A DNA stretch of 64,000 nt from NCBI GenBank assembly GCA_003168375.1, contig PMSI01000002.1, positions 124,001 to 188,000 on the forward strand, given 5' to 3'. The translations under genes were made by a program, and so were the position numbers. Shown in pieces: positions 8,624-17,944 of the stretch; the first letter of the stretch is position 1, and each line of letters starts with the position of its first letter. The stretch is from Vulcanimicrobiota bacterium (GTDB lineage: Bacteria > Vulcanimicrobiota > Vulcanimicrobiia > Vulcanimicrobiales > Vulcanimicrobiaceae). The notes beneath the pieces were generated by a model, which was given only the letters and a program-made list of their open reading frames with translations, searched no databases and was not told the origin of the DNA.

Positions 8624-10581
8624 CGTCCACTCCCGGTGAAAGCGAACGCGTACGCATAGTACGCGACGATGCACAGGACGCCGAACGCGATCGAGAGCGC
8701 GTAGGCGCGCACGAGCCCGGTCTGGAAGCTGCGGAACAGGTGACCGAGCCACTGCGACGTGATCGCCACCTCACGCACGCCGGCGTCGATCACGTGCGGG
8801 TCGACGAACCGGTCGAACCAGCCGCCCAGCACGCGCGCCGGGCGGACCAGCAGCGCGTCGTATGCGGCGTCGAAGTAATACGCGTTCACCAGCACCGCCG
8901 GCATGCGCACCGTCTCGGTTCGCAGCCGTGCGATCGCGTCGCGCAGCGCGGCGGGCGCGCCGTAGCGCACGTACGCGATCGCAAAGCCGGCCACGACGAC
9001 GACGAAGACCAGCACGGTCGAGATCGTCTCGGAGAACGGCGCTGCAACCGCGGCCTCGTTGACGCGCGGGAAGAACCCGGCGAAGAACTGCCTCCACGGC
9101 GCGCCCGGCCAGGCGTCGAGCCAGCCGATCGCGATCGTCGGTACGATCAGAATCCCGACCGGCACCGACATCAGCCACGCGGGCGCATGGTGGTGCGGCT
9201 CTTCTTCGTCCGAGCGGTGCCCCGTGCTCGCCGCGGTCCCGGCCAGCTCCGGATGGCGTATACCGAGATCCGACTGATCGACGTTGCCGCGGTACGCGCC
9301 GAAGAACGTGACGAACAGCAGGCGGAACATGTAGTACGCGGTGATCCCGGCGGTGACGAGGCCGACCGCATACAGCCACGGATGACCGCTCTCGAGGGCA
9401 CCGTAGATCACCGCGTCCTTCGAAAAGAACCCGCTCAGGCCCGGGACGCCGGAGATCGCGAGCACGCCGACCAGCATCGCGACGAACGCGAACGGCATCT
9501 GCTTCCACAGCCCGCCCATACGGCGTACGTCCTGCTCGTCCGCCAGCGCGTGGATCACGATCCCCGCCGCGAGGAAGAGCTGCGCCTTGAAGAACGCGTG
9601 CGTGAAGAAGTGGAAGACGCCGGCGTCGTAGGCGCCGATCCCGACGCCCATGATCATGTAGCCGATCTGCGACATCGTCGAGTAGGCCAGGATCCGCTTG
9701 ATGTCCCATTGCGCGCAGCCGAGGATCGCTCCGGCGATCGCGGTGAGCCCGCCGATCGCACCGACCAGCTCGCGCGCATCGGCCGAGGCCGACCACAGCG
9801 GCGCGAACCGCGCGATCAAGTAGACGCCCGCGGTGACCATCGTAGCGGCGTGGATCAGGGCGGAGACCGGGGTCGGGCCTTCCATCGCGTCGGGGAGCCA
9901 GGTGTGCAGCGGGATCTGGGCCGATTTCGCGGCGCAGCCGATGAACAGCCCAAGGCAGACCAGGAATAGTGCGGTCGGACTGAACGCCTGCTGGAAGTGC
10001 GCGAAGATGTCGGCGTAGCCGATCGACTGGATTCGCGCAACGATCATGAACACCGCGAACATGATCCCGACGTCGCCGACGACGTTCATCACGAACGCCT
10101 TGCGCGCCGCGGCGACCGCCGACGGCTTCTCGAACCAGAACCCGATCAGGAAGTACGAAGCAAGGCCGACCAGGCCCCAGCCGACGAGCAGCCCGATGAC
10201 GTTGTCGCTGAGCACCAGCGTCATCATCGCGAACACGAAGAAGTTCATGTACGCGAAGAAGCGCGCGAAGGCGCGGTCGCCGTCCATGTACCCGATCGAG
10301 TAGACGTGGATCAGGAAGCCGACGCCGGTGATGATCAGCGACCAGATCAGCGAGAGCCGGTCGAGCTGCAGCCCGAAGCTCCAGCCGGGAAGCCAGGTAA
10401 CGAGCCCGGCGTGCAGCCCGCCGGGCGCGGTGGCGTCGTTCCAGAGCACGACGGTCGCGACGAACGCGACGCCGATGAGCGCCGCGCCGATCGGGCCGGC
10501 CCACGACTTCAACTGCGGGCCGAACGCCCACAGCAGCACTCCGCCGAACAACGGCAGCAACCAAAGGAGATAGAGAAGCAT
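8620..10581 (-). CDS. nuoL: NADH-quinone oxidoreductase subunit L
   Basis: The largest pump subunit of Complex I, 653 residues and about 16 membrane segments. Key motifs are WGLVGLASYFLIGFW, CAAKSAQIPLHTWLPDAMEG, PVSALIHAATMVTAGVYLIA and KRILAYSTMSQIGYM. The C-terminal region after about residue 480 contains a His/Glu-rich loop (SDEEEPHHHAP) and then the long lateral helix expected in NuoL (HVIDAGVREVAITSQW on). ATG 10581 gives MLLYLLWLLPL; the nuoK stop lies 8 bp upstream and no strong SD is obvious. Length is normal for the family. Confidence 0.95.
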   Translation of the reverse strand: MLLYLLWLLPLFGGVLLWAFGPQLKSWAGPIGAALIGVAFVATVVLWNDATAPGGLHAGLVTWLPGWSFGLQLDRLSLIWSLIITGVGFLIHVYSIGYMDGDRAFARFFAYMNFFVFAMMTLVLSDNVIGLLVGWGLVGLASYFLIGFWFEKPSAVAAARKAFVMNVVGDVGIMFAVFMIVARIQSIGYADIFAHFQQAFSPTALFLVCLGLFIGCAAKSAQIPLHTWLPDAMEGPTPVSALIHAATMVTAGVYLIARFAPLWSASADARELVGAIGGLTAIAGAILGCAQWDIKRILAYSTMSQIGYMIMGVGIGAYDAGVFHFFTHAFFKAQLFLAAGIVIHALADEQDVRRMGGLWKQMPFAFVAMLVGVLAISGVPGLSGFFSKDAVIYGALESGHPWLYAVGLVTAGITAYYMFRLLFVTFFGAYRGNVDQSDLGIRHPELAGTAASTGHRSDEEEPHHHAPAWLMSVPVGILIVPTIAIGWLDAWPGAPWRQFFAGFFPRVNEAAVAAPFSETISTVLVFVVVVAGFAIAYVRYGAPAALRDAIARLRTETVRMPAVLVNAYYFDAAYDALLVRPARVLGGWFDRFVDPHVIDAGVREVAITSQWLGHLFRSFQTGLVRAYALSIAFGVLCIVAYYAYAFAFTGSGR

Positions 10582-10589
10582 GGTGCGGG

Positions 10590-10895
10590 TCAGCCCTTGA
10601 GTGCCGAGACTTCGTCGACGTCGACGAACGGCATGCGGCGGAAGGTCACCGCGACGATCGCCAGGCCGATGGCGGCCTCGGCGGCGGCGACGGTGATCAC
10701 GAGGAAGGCGAAAACGTGGCCCGCGTTGTTGGTCCATGCTCGCGCGTAGGTGACCAGCGCCAGGTTCGCGGCGTTGAAGAGCAGCTCGATCGACATCAGC
10801 ATGATCAGCGGGTTGCGCCGCGCGATCACGCCCACGACGCCGATCGAGAACAGCACCGCGCTCAGAATGACATAGTAGTCGGGGGCAACACTCAT
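10590..10895 (-). CDS. nuoK: NADH-quinone oxidoreductase subunit K
   Basis: A 101-residue, three-helix membrane subunit of Complex I. The middle helix LIMLMSIELLFNAANLALV carries the conserved proton-path Glu (MSIELLFNAANL), and the third helix has VITVAAAEAAIGLAIV with the second conserved Glu. The ATG at 10895 overlaps the nuoJ stop (ATGA). The C-terminal tail is soluble (RRMPFVDVDEVSALKG). Length and motifs are exactly those of the family. Confidence 0.95.
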   Translation of the reverse strand: MSVAPDYYVILSAVLFSIGVVGVIARRNPLIMLMSIELLFNAANLALVTYARAWTNNAGHVFAFLVITVAAAEAAIGLAIVAVTFRRMPFVDVDEVSALKG

Positions 10896-11479
10896 CGCGA
10901 AACCGTGTCTTTCACGATCGACTCGCGTTTGCCGGGGCGGCGTGGCTTGCGGCGCGAGCCGGTGACCGCATCGTCGTCGCCGGCGATCAGCACCACGCCG
11001 ATCACGGCGACCATGAGGATGAACGCCGTGACCTCGAACGGCAGCAGGTTCGTGGTGAACAGCGCGACGCCGAAGTCCGCGACGCTGCCGAACGCGTTGG
11101 CGTCTCCGGTAACGCCCACCGGCGTACGCACGATCGCCTGGGGCGTGCGGAGCGCTGTCACGGTGATCGCGATCAGCGTCAGGGACGCGACGATCGCGGC
11201 CGGGATCAGGATGCGCGGCGCGCGGTCCGGTCCGACGTCGAACGGGCGCACGCCGCTCGAGAGCAGCGCGATGACGAACACGAACAGGATCAGGATCGCA
11301 CCGCTGTAGACGACGATCTGGATCACCGCCAGGAACTCCGCCTGCAGCTCGAGATACATCCCGGCGAGACAGACGAAGTTCGCCAGCAGCCCGATCACCG
11401 AGTACACCGGCTTCTTCGCCGAGACGGTGAAGACCGCGCTCGCGATCATCAGCAGGGCCAGGATCCAGAACGCGATCAC
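10892..11479 (-). CDS. nuoJ: NADH-quinone oxidoreductase subunit J
   Basis: A 195-residue Complex I membrane subunit with five predicted helices. The family signature is ELQAEFLAVIQIVVYSGAIL followed by FVFVIALL. The start is GTG 11479, which overlaps the nuoI stop as GTGA. The last 30 residues (RRKPRRPGKRESIVKDTVSR) are strongly basic and longer than in many homologues, probably a cytoplasmic tail. Gene order and overlaps place it between nuoI and nuoK as usual. Confidence 0.93.
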   Translation of the reverse strand: MIAFWILALLMIASAVFTVSAKKPVYSVIGLLANFVCLAGMYLELQAEFLAVIQIVVYSGAILILFVFVIALLSSGVRPFDVGPDRAPRILIPAAIVASLTLIAITVTALRTPQAIVRTPVGVTGDANAFGSVADFGVALFTTNLLPFEVTAFILMVAVIGVVLIAGDDDAVTGSRRKPRRPGKRESIVKDTVSR

Positions 11480-12114
11480 TCGATCTCACCCGGCCGGCCG
11501 TCGTCGCCCTTTGCCTGCCGTAGCGTCAGGCCGCGGCGCTGCGTCTTGAGGATGTGGCCGCGGTGCGTCGCGTCGTAGCCCTCGGCGATATCGACGGTGT
11601 CCTTCGCACGGAACACGCCGCCGAGGTCGGCGGGGATCCCGTTGGGGCGCTCGTCGGGCGGCGTTCCGACGCCGGCCTCCGGCGGGACCAGCAGCCGGTC
11701 CTTGGCGTACACAAACGCGCCGCGGCGGTAGTCGGCCATCTCGAAGCGCGGCGTCAGGACGATCGCGTCGGTCGGGCACGCCTCTTCGCACAGGCCGCAG
11801 AAGATGCAGCGCAGCTCGTCGATCTCGTAGCGCGCCGCGAAGCGCTCGCCGGGCGAACGCCGGTCCTCGGGCGAGTTCTCCGCGCCGATCACCGTAATCG
11901 CGTTCGCCGGGCAGGCGATCGCGCACAGCTCGCAGCCGATGCAGCGCTCCTTTCCGTCGGCGTAGCGCCGCAGCTCGTGCAAGCCGTGGAAACGCGGCGC
12001 GTGCTGCTTCTTCACCGACGGGTACTCGACCGTCGGTTTCTTCTTGAACATGTAGCTGAAGGTCGTCGACATGCCGCGGACCAGCGCACCGACGTTGAAC
12101 AGGTTCTTACGCAT
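11476..12114 (-). CDS. nuoI: NADH-quinone oxidoreductase subunit I
   Basis: The 212-residue peripheral-arm subunit that carries two tetranuclear Fe-S clusters passing electrons from NuoG to NuoB. Both 8Fe motifs are intact: CIGCELCAIACP with cysteines 58, 61, 64 and 68, and CIFCGLCEEACP with cysteines 103, 106, 109 and 113. An amphipathic N-terminus (LVRGMSTTFSYMF) is typical. The C-terminus runs about 70 residues beyond the second cluster. The ATG at 12114 lies 5 bp inside the end of nuoH, an 8-bp overlap. Confidence 0.95.
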   Translation of the reverse strand: MRKNLFNVGALVRGMSTTFSYMFKKKPTVEYPSVKKQHAPRFHGLHELRRYADGKERCIGCELCAIACPANAITVIGAENSPEDRRSPGERFAARYEIDELRCIFCGLCEEACPTDAIVLTPRFEMADYRRGAFVYAKDRLLVPPEAGVGTPPDERPNGIPADLGGVFRAKDTVDIAEGYDATHRGHILKTQRRGLTLRQAKGDDGRPGEIE

Positions 12115-13111
12115 GAGACGGCCACAGGGCGACGGCGACGGCCGTCAGGATGAGGTTGAGCGTGGCGACCGGGAGCAGCACCTTCCACCCGAACGCCATC
12201 AGGCGGTCGTAACGGAAGCGCGGCAGCGTCGAGCGCAACCAGATGTAGAAGAACAGAAAGAAGCCGGCCTTGAGTACGAACCACAACAGGCCGAGCAGGC
12301 CGAACGAAGGCATGCCGAACGGACCGTTCCAGCCGCCCAGGAACAGCAGCGTCGCGAGACACGAGACGGTGATCATGTTCAGGTACTCGGCAATGAAGAA
12401 CAGTCCGAACCGCAGCCCCGAGTACTCGGTGTGGAACCCGCCGACGAGCTCGGTCTCCGCTTCGACCAGATCGAAGGGCGCGCGATTCGTCTCGGCGATT
12501 GCCGTGATGAGGTAGATCACGAAGCCGACGATCTGCGGGACGATGAACCAGACGCGGTACTGCGCGCCCACGATGTCGCCGAGCGCGGTCGAGCCGGCCA
12601 GGATCAGCACCCCGATCACCGACATCGACATCGCGAGCTCGTAGGAGATCATCTGCGCCGTCGAGCGCACCGAGCCCAGCAGCGGGAACTTGGAACCTGA
12701 TGCCCAGCCGGCGAGCGAGATCCCGTAGATGCCGATCGACGTCATGCAGAAGACCAGCAGGATCCCGGCGTTGACGTTTCCGACCGACCACAGCGTGCCG
12801 TCGGCGTTCGCCGAGAACGGGATGATCGCGAAGGTGCCCATCGCGGTGATCAGCGAGATGAACGGCGCCACCCGGTAGATCAGCGGATCAGCGGTATCCG
12901 GGGTGAGATCTTCTTTGAACAACATCTTGACGGCGTCGGCGGCGGGCTGGAGCAGCCCCCACGGGCCGACGCGGTTCGGTCCCGGACGCAGCTGCATCCA
13001 GCCCATGACCTTGCGCTCGGCGAGCATCGAGTACGCGAACGTCGTGATCACGACGAACAGCACGATGACGGCCTTGACCAGGACGATCAGCCAGATCGGG
13101 ACGGCGCTCAC
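12107..13111 (-). CDS. nuoH: NADH-quinone oxidoreductase subunit H
   Basis: The quinone-site membrane subunit, 334 residues and eight helices. Conserved loops are ERKVMGWMQLRPGPNRVGP (loop 1), ELAMSMSVIG, ETNRAPFDLVEAETELVGGF and FNVEYS-equivalent HTEYSGLRFGLFFIAEY, which line the quinone channel. The start is GTG 13111, overlapping the nuoG stop as GTGA. Everything expected for NuoH is present and its order is canonical. Confidence 0.95.
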   Translation of the reverse strand: MSAVPIWLIVLVKAVIVLFVVITTFAYSMLAERKVMGWMQLRPGPNRVGPWGLLQPAADAVKMLFKEDLTPDTADPLIYRVAPFISLITAMGTFAIIPFSANADGTLWSVGNVNAGILLVFCMTSIGIYGISLAGWASGSKFPLLGSVRSTAQMISYELAMSMSVIGVLILAGSTALGDIVGAQYRVWFIVPQIVGFVIYLITAIAETNRAPFDLVEAETELVGGFHTEYSGLRFGLFFIAEYLNMITVSCLATLLFLGGWNGPFGMPSFGLLGLLWFVLKAGFFLFFYIWLRSTLPRFRYDRLMAFGWKVLLPVATLNLILTAVAVALWPSHA

Positions 13112-15372
13112 GCGGTCACCGGCACCTTCTCGAGCCGGACCGCCGGCGCGCGACCGAGCGCGTTCAGCGGCGCGCGGACGACACCGTCCAGCAGCGCGAC
13201 GGCACCTTCGGCGACGCGCTCGTCGACACGCACGACGAGGTCGTACAGCGTCGTGCCGTTGTCGCCGGCGACGTTGACCGGATCGCCGTCGGCCAGCGCG
13301 AGCGCGCGCGCGGTCGCCGGGTTGATGCGCGCGTGCGGGCGCGCGTGCAGTTCGCGGATCGCGGTATCGAATGCGAGCGTTCCGCCGCCGGTGAAGATCG
13401 CCGCGTCCGCGATCACGCGCAGCGCGCCGCCGGGCGCCGCCGCGGTCGCGCGCACGTACGCCGGAACCGCGCCGTCCGCCGGAGGCGTCTTGACCAGTTC
13501 GCGGACCTTCGCTTCGAGCTCGTCGGGCATCGGCAGCGTCACGCCCAGCCGCTCGGCGAGCTCGACGAGCAGATCGCCGTCGGCGAGCACGCCGTCGGGC
13601 GGACGCACCGAACCGACGACAGGCAGCACGTCGCCGGCGAGGTCGGTCGTCGTGCCGCTTTTCTCGAACGCGCTGCAGACCGGCAGCACGAGGTTCGCGA
13701 ATTCGGCGGTCTCGGTGAGGAACAGATCGGTCACCACGACGAACGGCGTGGCGCGCAGACCGTCTTCGGCGAGCGCGCGGTCCGGGTAGCGCAGCACCGG
13801 ATTCGCGCCGAGGATCGACAGGACGTCGAGCTTCCCGTCGCGCGCGGCCGCGAACATCGCGCCGGTGCCGAGCCCGGCGCCGCGCGGGATCATGCCGAGC
13901 GCCTCGGCACCGCGCCCGTTCGGCGTCTCCGGCAGGACGTAGCGGTCGACACGCGTCGCCGCCGGGAGATCGTGCATCGCCGCGGTGAGCTCGGGCCCGC
14001 CTTCGAAGAAGACCCCGTCCCAGATCATCGCGACCCGTCCGGGATTCGCGCCGATCGCGTCCTTCAGCCCCGCGGGCGTGGTCACGTGCGTCTCCGGCAC
14101 GAAGCTGTCGGCGGCGTAGTCGCCGGCCGAGATCAGCCGCGCACCGTTGCGCGAGACCGCCTTGCGGATGCGCAGGTCGAGGACCGGCGCCAGTTGCGAG
14201 GGCGGGCGGCCCAGCGTGATGATGGTGTTCGCGTTCTCGAGGTCGACGTGGTTCGCGAACGAGCCGTGATGGACCAGGGTCTGCGTTCCGATGCGGTGGT
14301 CGAGGTTCTCGACGCCGAGCGCGCGGTGCAGGTGCGCGGCGAGCAGCGCTTCTTCGTTTAGGAGCCGCCCGCCGCCGATCGCGCCGATGCGTTCGGGACC
14401 ACCGGCCGCGAGCGCCGCCTTGATCTTCTCCGCCCACAGGTCGAGCGCGTCGGCCCAGTCGATCTGCACCCACGCGCCATCCTGCTTGAGCAGCGGCATC
14501 GTGAGGCGGCGCTCGTCGTTGACGAACCCGACGTTGTAGCGGCCGCGGTCGCACAGCCACGAATCAGAGAGCGCGTCGTCCTCGGGGACGCTCATCGTGC
14601 GCAGCACGGTGTTGCCGCGCTCGTCGACGTGCATTCGGCACCCGACCGAACATTGAGTGCACGAGGTGGTCGTGCGGTGGTTGTCCCACGGGCGCGAGCG
14701 GAAGCGATACGTCTTCGAGGTGAGCGCGCCGACCGGGCACAGCTCGGTGACGTTCCCGGTGAAGTCGGAGACGTAGGGCTTGCCGGTGGCGGTCGCGATG
14801 ATCGTCTGCACGGCGCGGTCCTCGGTGCGCAGCGATTCTTCGCGCGTGATGATCTGATCGAAGCGCACGCAGCGCTGGCAGACGATGCAGCGCTCCTCGT
14901 CGAGCACGATCGTCGGGCCGAGGTCGACCGCTTTCGGCTTCGACGTCTTCGGGTCGATCATGCGCGAGGAGCCCGAACCCCAGGCCATCGCGTAGTCCTG
15001 GAGATCGCACTCGCCGCCCTTGTCGCAGATCGGACAGTCCAGCGGATGGTTCAGCAGGAAGAACTCGAGGATCGCACGCCGGCCGTCGTCGACGCGCGGG
15101 TTCCGGGTGTGGACCTTCATGCCGTCGGCGACCACCGTGTTGCACGCGATCTGCAGCTTCGGCATCCCGTCGATCTCGACCAGGCAGATGCGGCACAGCC
15201 CGGCCGGCCCGAGCTTCTCGTGGTAGCAGTAGACCGGGATGTCGGTGTGGATCGTCTTGGCGGCTTCGACGAGCAGCGTTCCTTTCGGAACGCGCACCTC
15301 GACGCCGTCGATCGAGAGCGTCACCAGCTCTGCGTGCGAAGCAGGGTCGGTCTGCGGAACGGCGGCGGACAC
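13108..15372 (-). CDS. nuoG: NADH-quinone oxidoreductase subunit G
   Basis: The 754-residue peripheral-arm Fe-S subunit. An N-terminal [2Fe-2S] ferredoxin domain has Cys 49, 60, 63 and 77. The His/Cys-ligated cluster motif (H109, C113, C116, C122) follows, then [4Fe-4S] Cys 162, 165, 168 and 212. CTQCSVGC at 238-245 plus C274 starts a molybdopterin-oxidoreductase-like domain, so the extra N7-type cluster is probably retained. The remainder is the degenerate molybdopterin-like fold. Start is GTG 15372, immediately after the stop of the 71-residue gene with no gap. Confidence 0.95.
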   Translation of the reverse strand: MSAAVPQTDPASHAELVTLSIDGVEVRVPKGTLLVEAAKTIHTDIPVYCYHEKLGPAGLCRICLVEIDGMPKLQIACNTVVADGMKVHTRNPRVDDGRRAILEFFLLNHPLDCPICDKGGECDLQDYAMAWGSGSSRMIDPKTSKPKAVDLGPTIVLDEERCIVCQRCVRFDQIITREESLRTEDRAVQTIIATATGKPYVSDFTGNVTELCPVGALTSKTYRFRSRPWDNHRTTTSCTQCSVGCRMHVDERGNTVLRTMSVPEDDALSDSWLCDRGRYNVGFVNDERRLTMPLLKQDGAWVQIDWADALDLWAEKIKAALAAGGPERIGAIGGGRLLNEEALLAAHLHRALGVENLDHRIGTQTLVHHGSFANHVDLENANTIITLGRPPSQLAPVLDLRIRKAVSRNGARLISAGDYAADSFVPETHVTTPAGLKDAIGANPGRVAMIWDGVFFEGGPELTAAMHDLPAATRVDRYVLPETPNGRGAEALGMIPRGAGLGTGAMFAAARDGKLDVLSILGANPVLRYPDRALAEDGLRATPFVVVTDLFLTETAEFANLVLPVCSAFEKSGTTTDLAGDVLPVVGSVRPPDGVLADGDLLVELAERLGVTLPMPDELEAKVRELVKTPPADGAVPAYVRATAAAPGGALRVIADAAIFTGGGTLAFDTAIRELHARPHARINPATARALALADGDPVNVAGDNGTTLYDLVVRVDERVAEGAVALLDGVVRAPLNALGRAPAVRLEKVPVTA

Positions 15373-15588
15373 TTAGCGCGCTCTCCGGTTGGTGAAGATG
15401 TACACGATGCCGACAAACATGATGCCCGCCGCAATACCCAACAGCTTCATCGAAAGGCTGTGGTCCCCGACGAGCGCGGCCGCGATCGCCAGCACCGCGG
15501 CAGCACCGATGGCGGCCCCGACGATGCGCAGCTTCTTTCGTCCCTCCGGCGTATTCGGCGGCGCGCGGTGCCCGACGTCACGCTTCAC
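15373..15588 (-). CDS. 71-residue two-helix membrane protein inserted between nuoF and nuoG
   Basis: A short gene tightly embedded in the operon. GTG 15588 overlaps the nuoF stop as GTGA, and its own TAA abuts the nuoG GTG without a gap. The product has a basic N-terminus (MKRDVGHRAPPNTPEGRKKL), a hydrophobic helix RIVGAAIGAAAVLAIAAALV, a short polar loop, a second helix LLGIAAGIMFVGIVYIF and a basic end TNRRAR. Both termini would face the cytoplasm by the positive-inside rule. No canonical bacterial Complex I subunit sits here. It may be a lineage-specific accessory or assembly subunit. Reading frame, coupling and two clean helices make it very likely real. Confidence 0.8.
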   Translation of the reverse strand: MKRDVGHRAPPNTPEGRKKLRIVGAAIGAAAVLAIAAALVGDHSLSMKLLGIAAGIMFVGIVYIFTNRRAR

Positions 15589-16871
15589 GACGCGGCTCCG
15601 ACTGCCGGAGCCGGCGTGCGTTTGATGTAAGCGCGGAACTGGTCTTCGTACCGCGTGATCACCGAGGCCAGGAACGGCTCGATCGAATCGCCGAGCGCGC
15701 ACAGGTTGAGGCCGGTGAGCTGGTGCGCGGCCGACTTGATCACGTCGACGTCGGAGTCGACGCCGCCGCCGGCGAGGATGCGCTCGAGCGTCTTCTGGAT
15801 CCAGTGACCGCCCTCGCGGCACGGCGTACACTGACCGCACGACTCGTGCGAGAAAAACCGGATCAACGTGTAGGCCGCCTTGACGAAGTCGGTGGTGTCG
15901 TCGAACACGACCATCGCGCCGGAACCGAGCATCGAGCCCGCCTTCGTGACGGAGTCGAAGTCGTACGAGACGTCGAGGTGCTCTTCGAACAGACACGCCG
16001 ACGAACCGCCGCCGGGCTGCACGCCCATGAACGTGCGCCCCGGCCGCAAGCCACCGGCACAGTCGTAGATGAGCTGCCGGATCGTCGTGCCGAGCGGCAC
16101 TTCGTAGTTGCCGGGCTTCACCACGTGACCGGAGATCGAGACGACCTTGTAGCCCGGCGAACGCTCCGGACCGACCTTCGCGAACCACTCGGGCCCGTTG
16201 CGCATGATGTACGGCAGATACGCCAGGGTCTCGACGTTGTTGACGACGGTCGGCTCGCCGTAGAGGCCTTTGATGGCGGGAAACGGCGGCTTGAGGCGCG
16301 GCTCGCCGCGCTTCCCCTCGAGCGAGTTGAGCAGTCCCGTCTCCTCGCCGCAGATGTACGCGCCCGCGCCGCGGTGGATGGTGAACTCCAGCTTCTTCCC
16401 GCTGCCGAAGATGTTCTCGCCCAGGAACCCCGCGTCGCGCGCCTGCTGCACCGCGTCGCGCATGATCTCGTAGCCGCGCTTGAACTCGCCGCGGATGTAG
16501 ATGTACGCGTGGTCGCAGCCGATCGCATACGCGCCGATCAGGATCCCCTCGATGATTTGGTGGGGGGTCTCTTCGAGCAGCATATGGTCTTTGAACGTGC
16601 CGGGCTCGGCCTCGTCGCAGTTGCAGACCATGTACCGCGTTTTCGCGTCCTTGGGCAGGAACGACCACTTGCGGCCGGTCGGGAAGCCCGCGCCGCCGCG
16701 GCCGCGCAGGTTCGAGCCGTTGCAGATGTCGGCGACGTCTTTCGGCGAGAGCTCGACGACCGCGCGGCGCAGCTGTTCGTAGCCACCTTGCTCCCGGTAG
16801 ACTGCGATCTCGCGCAGGTTCAGCTCGCCGATGCCCTTGGTGAGAACGGGCGTGATGAGAGTGGTCGACAT
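15585..16871 (-). CDS. nuoF: NADH-quinone oxidoreductase subunit F
   Basis: The NADH- and FMN-binding subunit of Complex I, 428 residues. NADH/FMN loops LRGRGGAGFPTGRKW (about 55-69), CNCDEAEPGTFKD and GAGAYICGEETGLLNSLEG are intact, and the [4Fe-4S] cluster has ESCGQCTPCREG (C345, C348, C351) plus C391. ATG 16871 is 2 bp after the nuoE stop. Length is normal. Confidence 0.96.
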   Translation of the reverse strand: MSTTLITPVLTKGIGELNLREIAVYREQGGYEQLRRAVVELSPKDVADICNGSNLRGRGGAGFPTGRKWSFLPKDAKTRYMVCNCDEAEPGTFKDHMLLEETPHQIIEGILIGAYAIGCDHAYIYIRGEFKRGYEIMRDAVQQARDAGFLGENIFGSGKKLEFTIHRGAGAYICGEETGLLNSLEGKRGEPRLKPPFPAIKGLYGEPTVVNNVETLAYLPYIMRNGPEWFAKVGPERSPGYKVVSISGHVVKPGNYEVPLGTTIRQLIYDCAGGLRPGRTFMGVQPGGGSSACLFEEHLDVSYDFDSVTKAGSMLGSGAMVVFDDTTDFVKAAYTLIRFFSHESCGQCTPCREGGHWIQKTLERILAGGGVDSDVDVIKSAAHQLTGLNLCALGDSIEPFLASVITRYEDQFRAYIKRTPAPAVGAAS

Positions 16872-16873
16872 GC

Positions 16874-17713
16874 TCAGTGGTGTCCGTTCCCGGAGATCTC
16901 GGGCCGCAGCTGCGTCTCGCGGACGAGGCGCTCGTTGGAGCGCGACTCGTACTGCACTTTGCCGACGATCAGGTCGAACATCTGCACGCCGCTGGTATCA
17001 CCGATCCCGCCGGCGTTGTTCGGATTCGACTGGTTGAGCGCGCCGGCCGACTTGCGGCCTGTGTCCGGCTCGACTTTCCAGGTGCGCCCCGGCTTGGCGG
17101 TCTGGACCAGCGGCTTGATCTCGTAGGTGCCGGCCCGGATCGCGGCGAGCATCGCGTCGACCGACTCGCGGGTGAGATCGTAGACGAACTCGAGGTTGAC
17201 CTGCGCGCACGGCGCGCGGTCGCAAGCGGCGAGGCACTCGACCTCTTCGTACGAGATCAGGCCGTCGGCGGTGGTCTCGAGGTGCGCGATCCCGAGACCC
17301 TGGCGCGCGTACGCCATGATCTCGTCGGCACCGTTGAGCATGCACGACAGGTTGCGGCAGATTTGGATGACGTATTTGCCGACCGGCTTGCGGAAGAGCA
17401 GCGTGTAGAACGAGATCGTCGACTCGACGGCCGCCAGGGTCTCGCCGACGTGGTAGGCGATCGCGGCGACGGCGTTCGGCGACACGTAGCCCTCGTGCTC
17501 TTGGAACAGGTGCGCCAGCGGGATCAGCCCCGACCGCTTCTCCTCGTACTGCGCGATGATCCGCCCGATCTCGGGGAGCAACTGCGCGTAGAGGGTATCG
17601 AACGGGTCGCCCGGCCGCTGGGCGAAGGGTGACCAACCGGCGAGGCCGTCCCCGGCGGCGGAGCCGGGGATCGCGGCGGAGTGGACGCCCGCGGCGTCGG
17701 TCTGGGTGCTCAC
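16874..17713 (-). CDS. nuoE: NADH-quinone oxidoreductase subunit E with long C-terminal tail
   Basis: The [2Fe-2S] thioredoxin-fold subunit that pairs with NuoF. Cluster ligands are seen in CRNLSC and CLAACDRAPC (C-x4-C and C-x3-C). The N-terminal helical bundle (LPEIGRIIAQYEEKRSGLIP, LFQEHEGYVSPNAVAAIAYH) is standard. The core ends near residue 205. About 70 further residues, rich in Gly/Asn/Thr, make it 279 residues, clearly longer than the usual 160-220. GTG 17713 was chosen because the upstream frame has no homologous residues; GAGG lies about ten bases before it. It is the first gene of the nuoE-N half-operon. Confidence 0.93.
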   Translation of the reverse strand: MSTQTDAAGVHSAAIPGSAAGDGLAGWSPFAQRPGDPFDTLYAQLLPEIGRIIAQYEEKRSGLIPLAHLFQEHEGYVSPNAVAAIAYHVGETLAAVESTISFYTLLFRKPVGKYVIQICRNLSCMLNGADEIMAYARQGLGIAHLETTADGLISYEEVECLAACDRAPCAQVNLEFVYDLTRESVDAMLAAIRAGTYEIKPLVQTAKPGRTWKVEPDTGRKSAGALNQSNPNNAGGIGDTSGVQMFDLIVGKVQYESRSNERLVRETQLRPEISGNGHH

Positions 17714-17944
17714 CGGTGGTCCGCCTCGTGGTTCGATGGAAGGAAGGAAGCCCGCGACATGGACCGGCTCCCCTTCGAAATGTAAAGTGCGTGCGCCTTC
17801 GCAACGCGGCTGTTTCAGAGCGACCGGTCGTCTGTGCGTTGTGTACGCTTGCGCTCGTCCCCAGCTAAGCTTTCCGGCTGGTCCGGCCGAACCGATCTGA
17901 AGGCGCCGGATGCGCCGTGGACCCGCCCTCGAAAGGATTCGACC

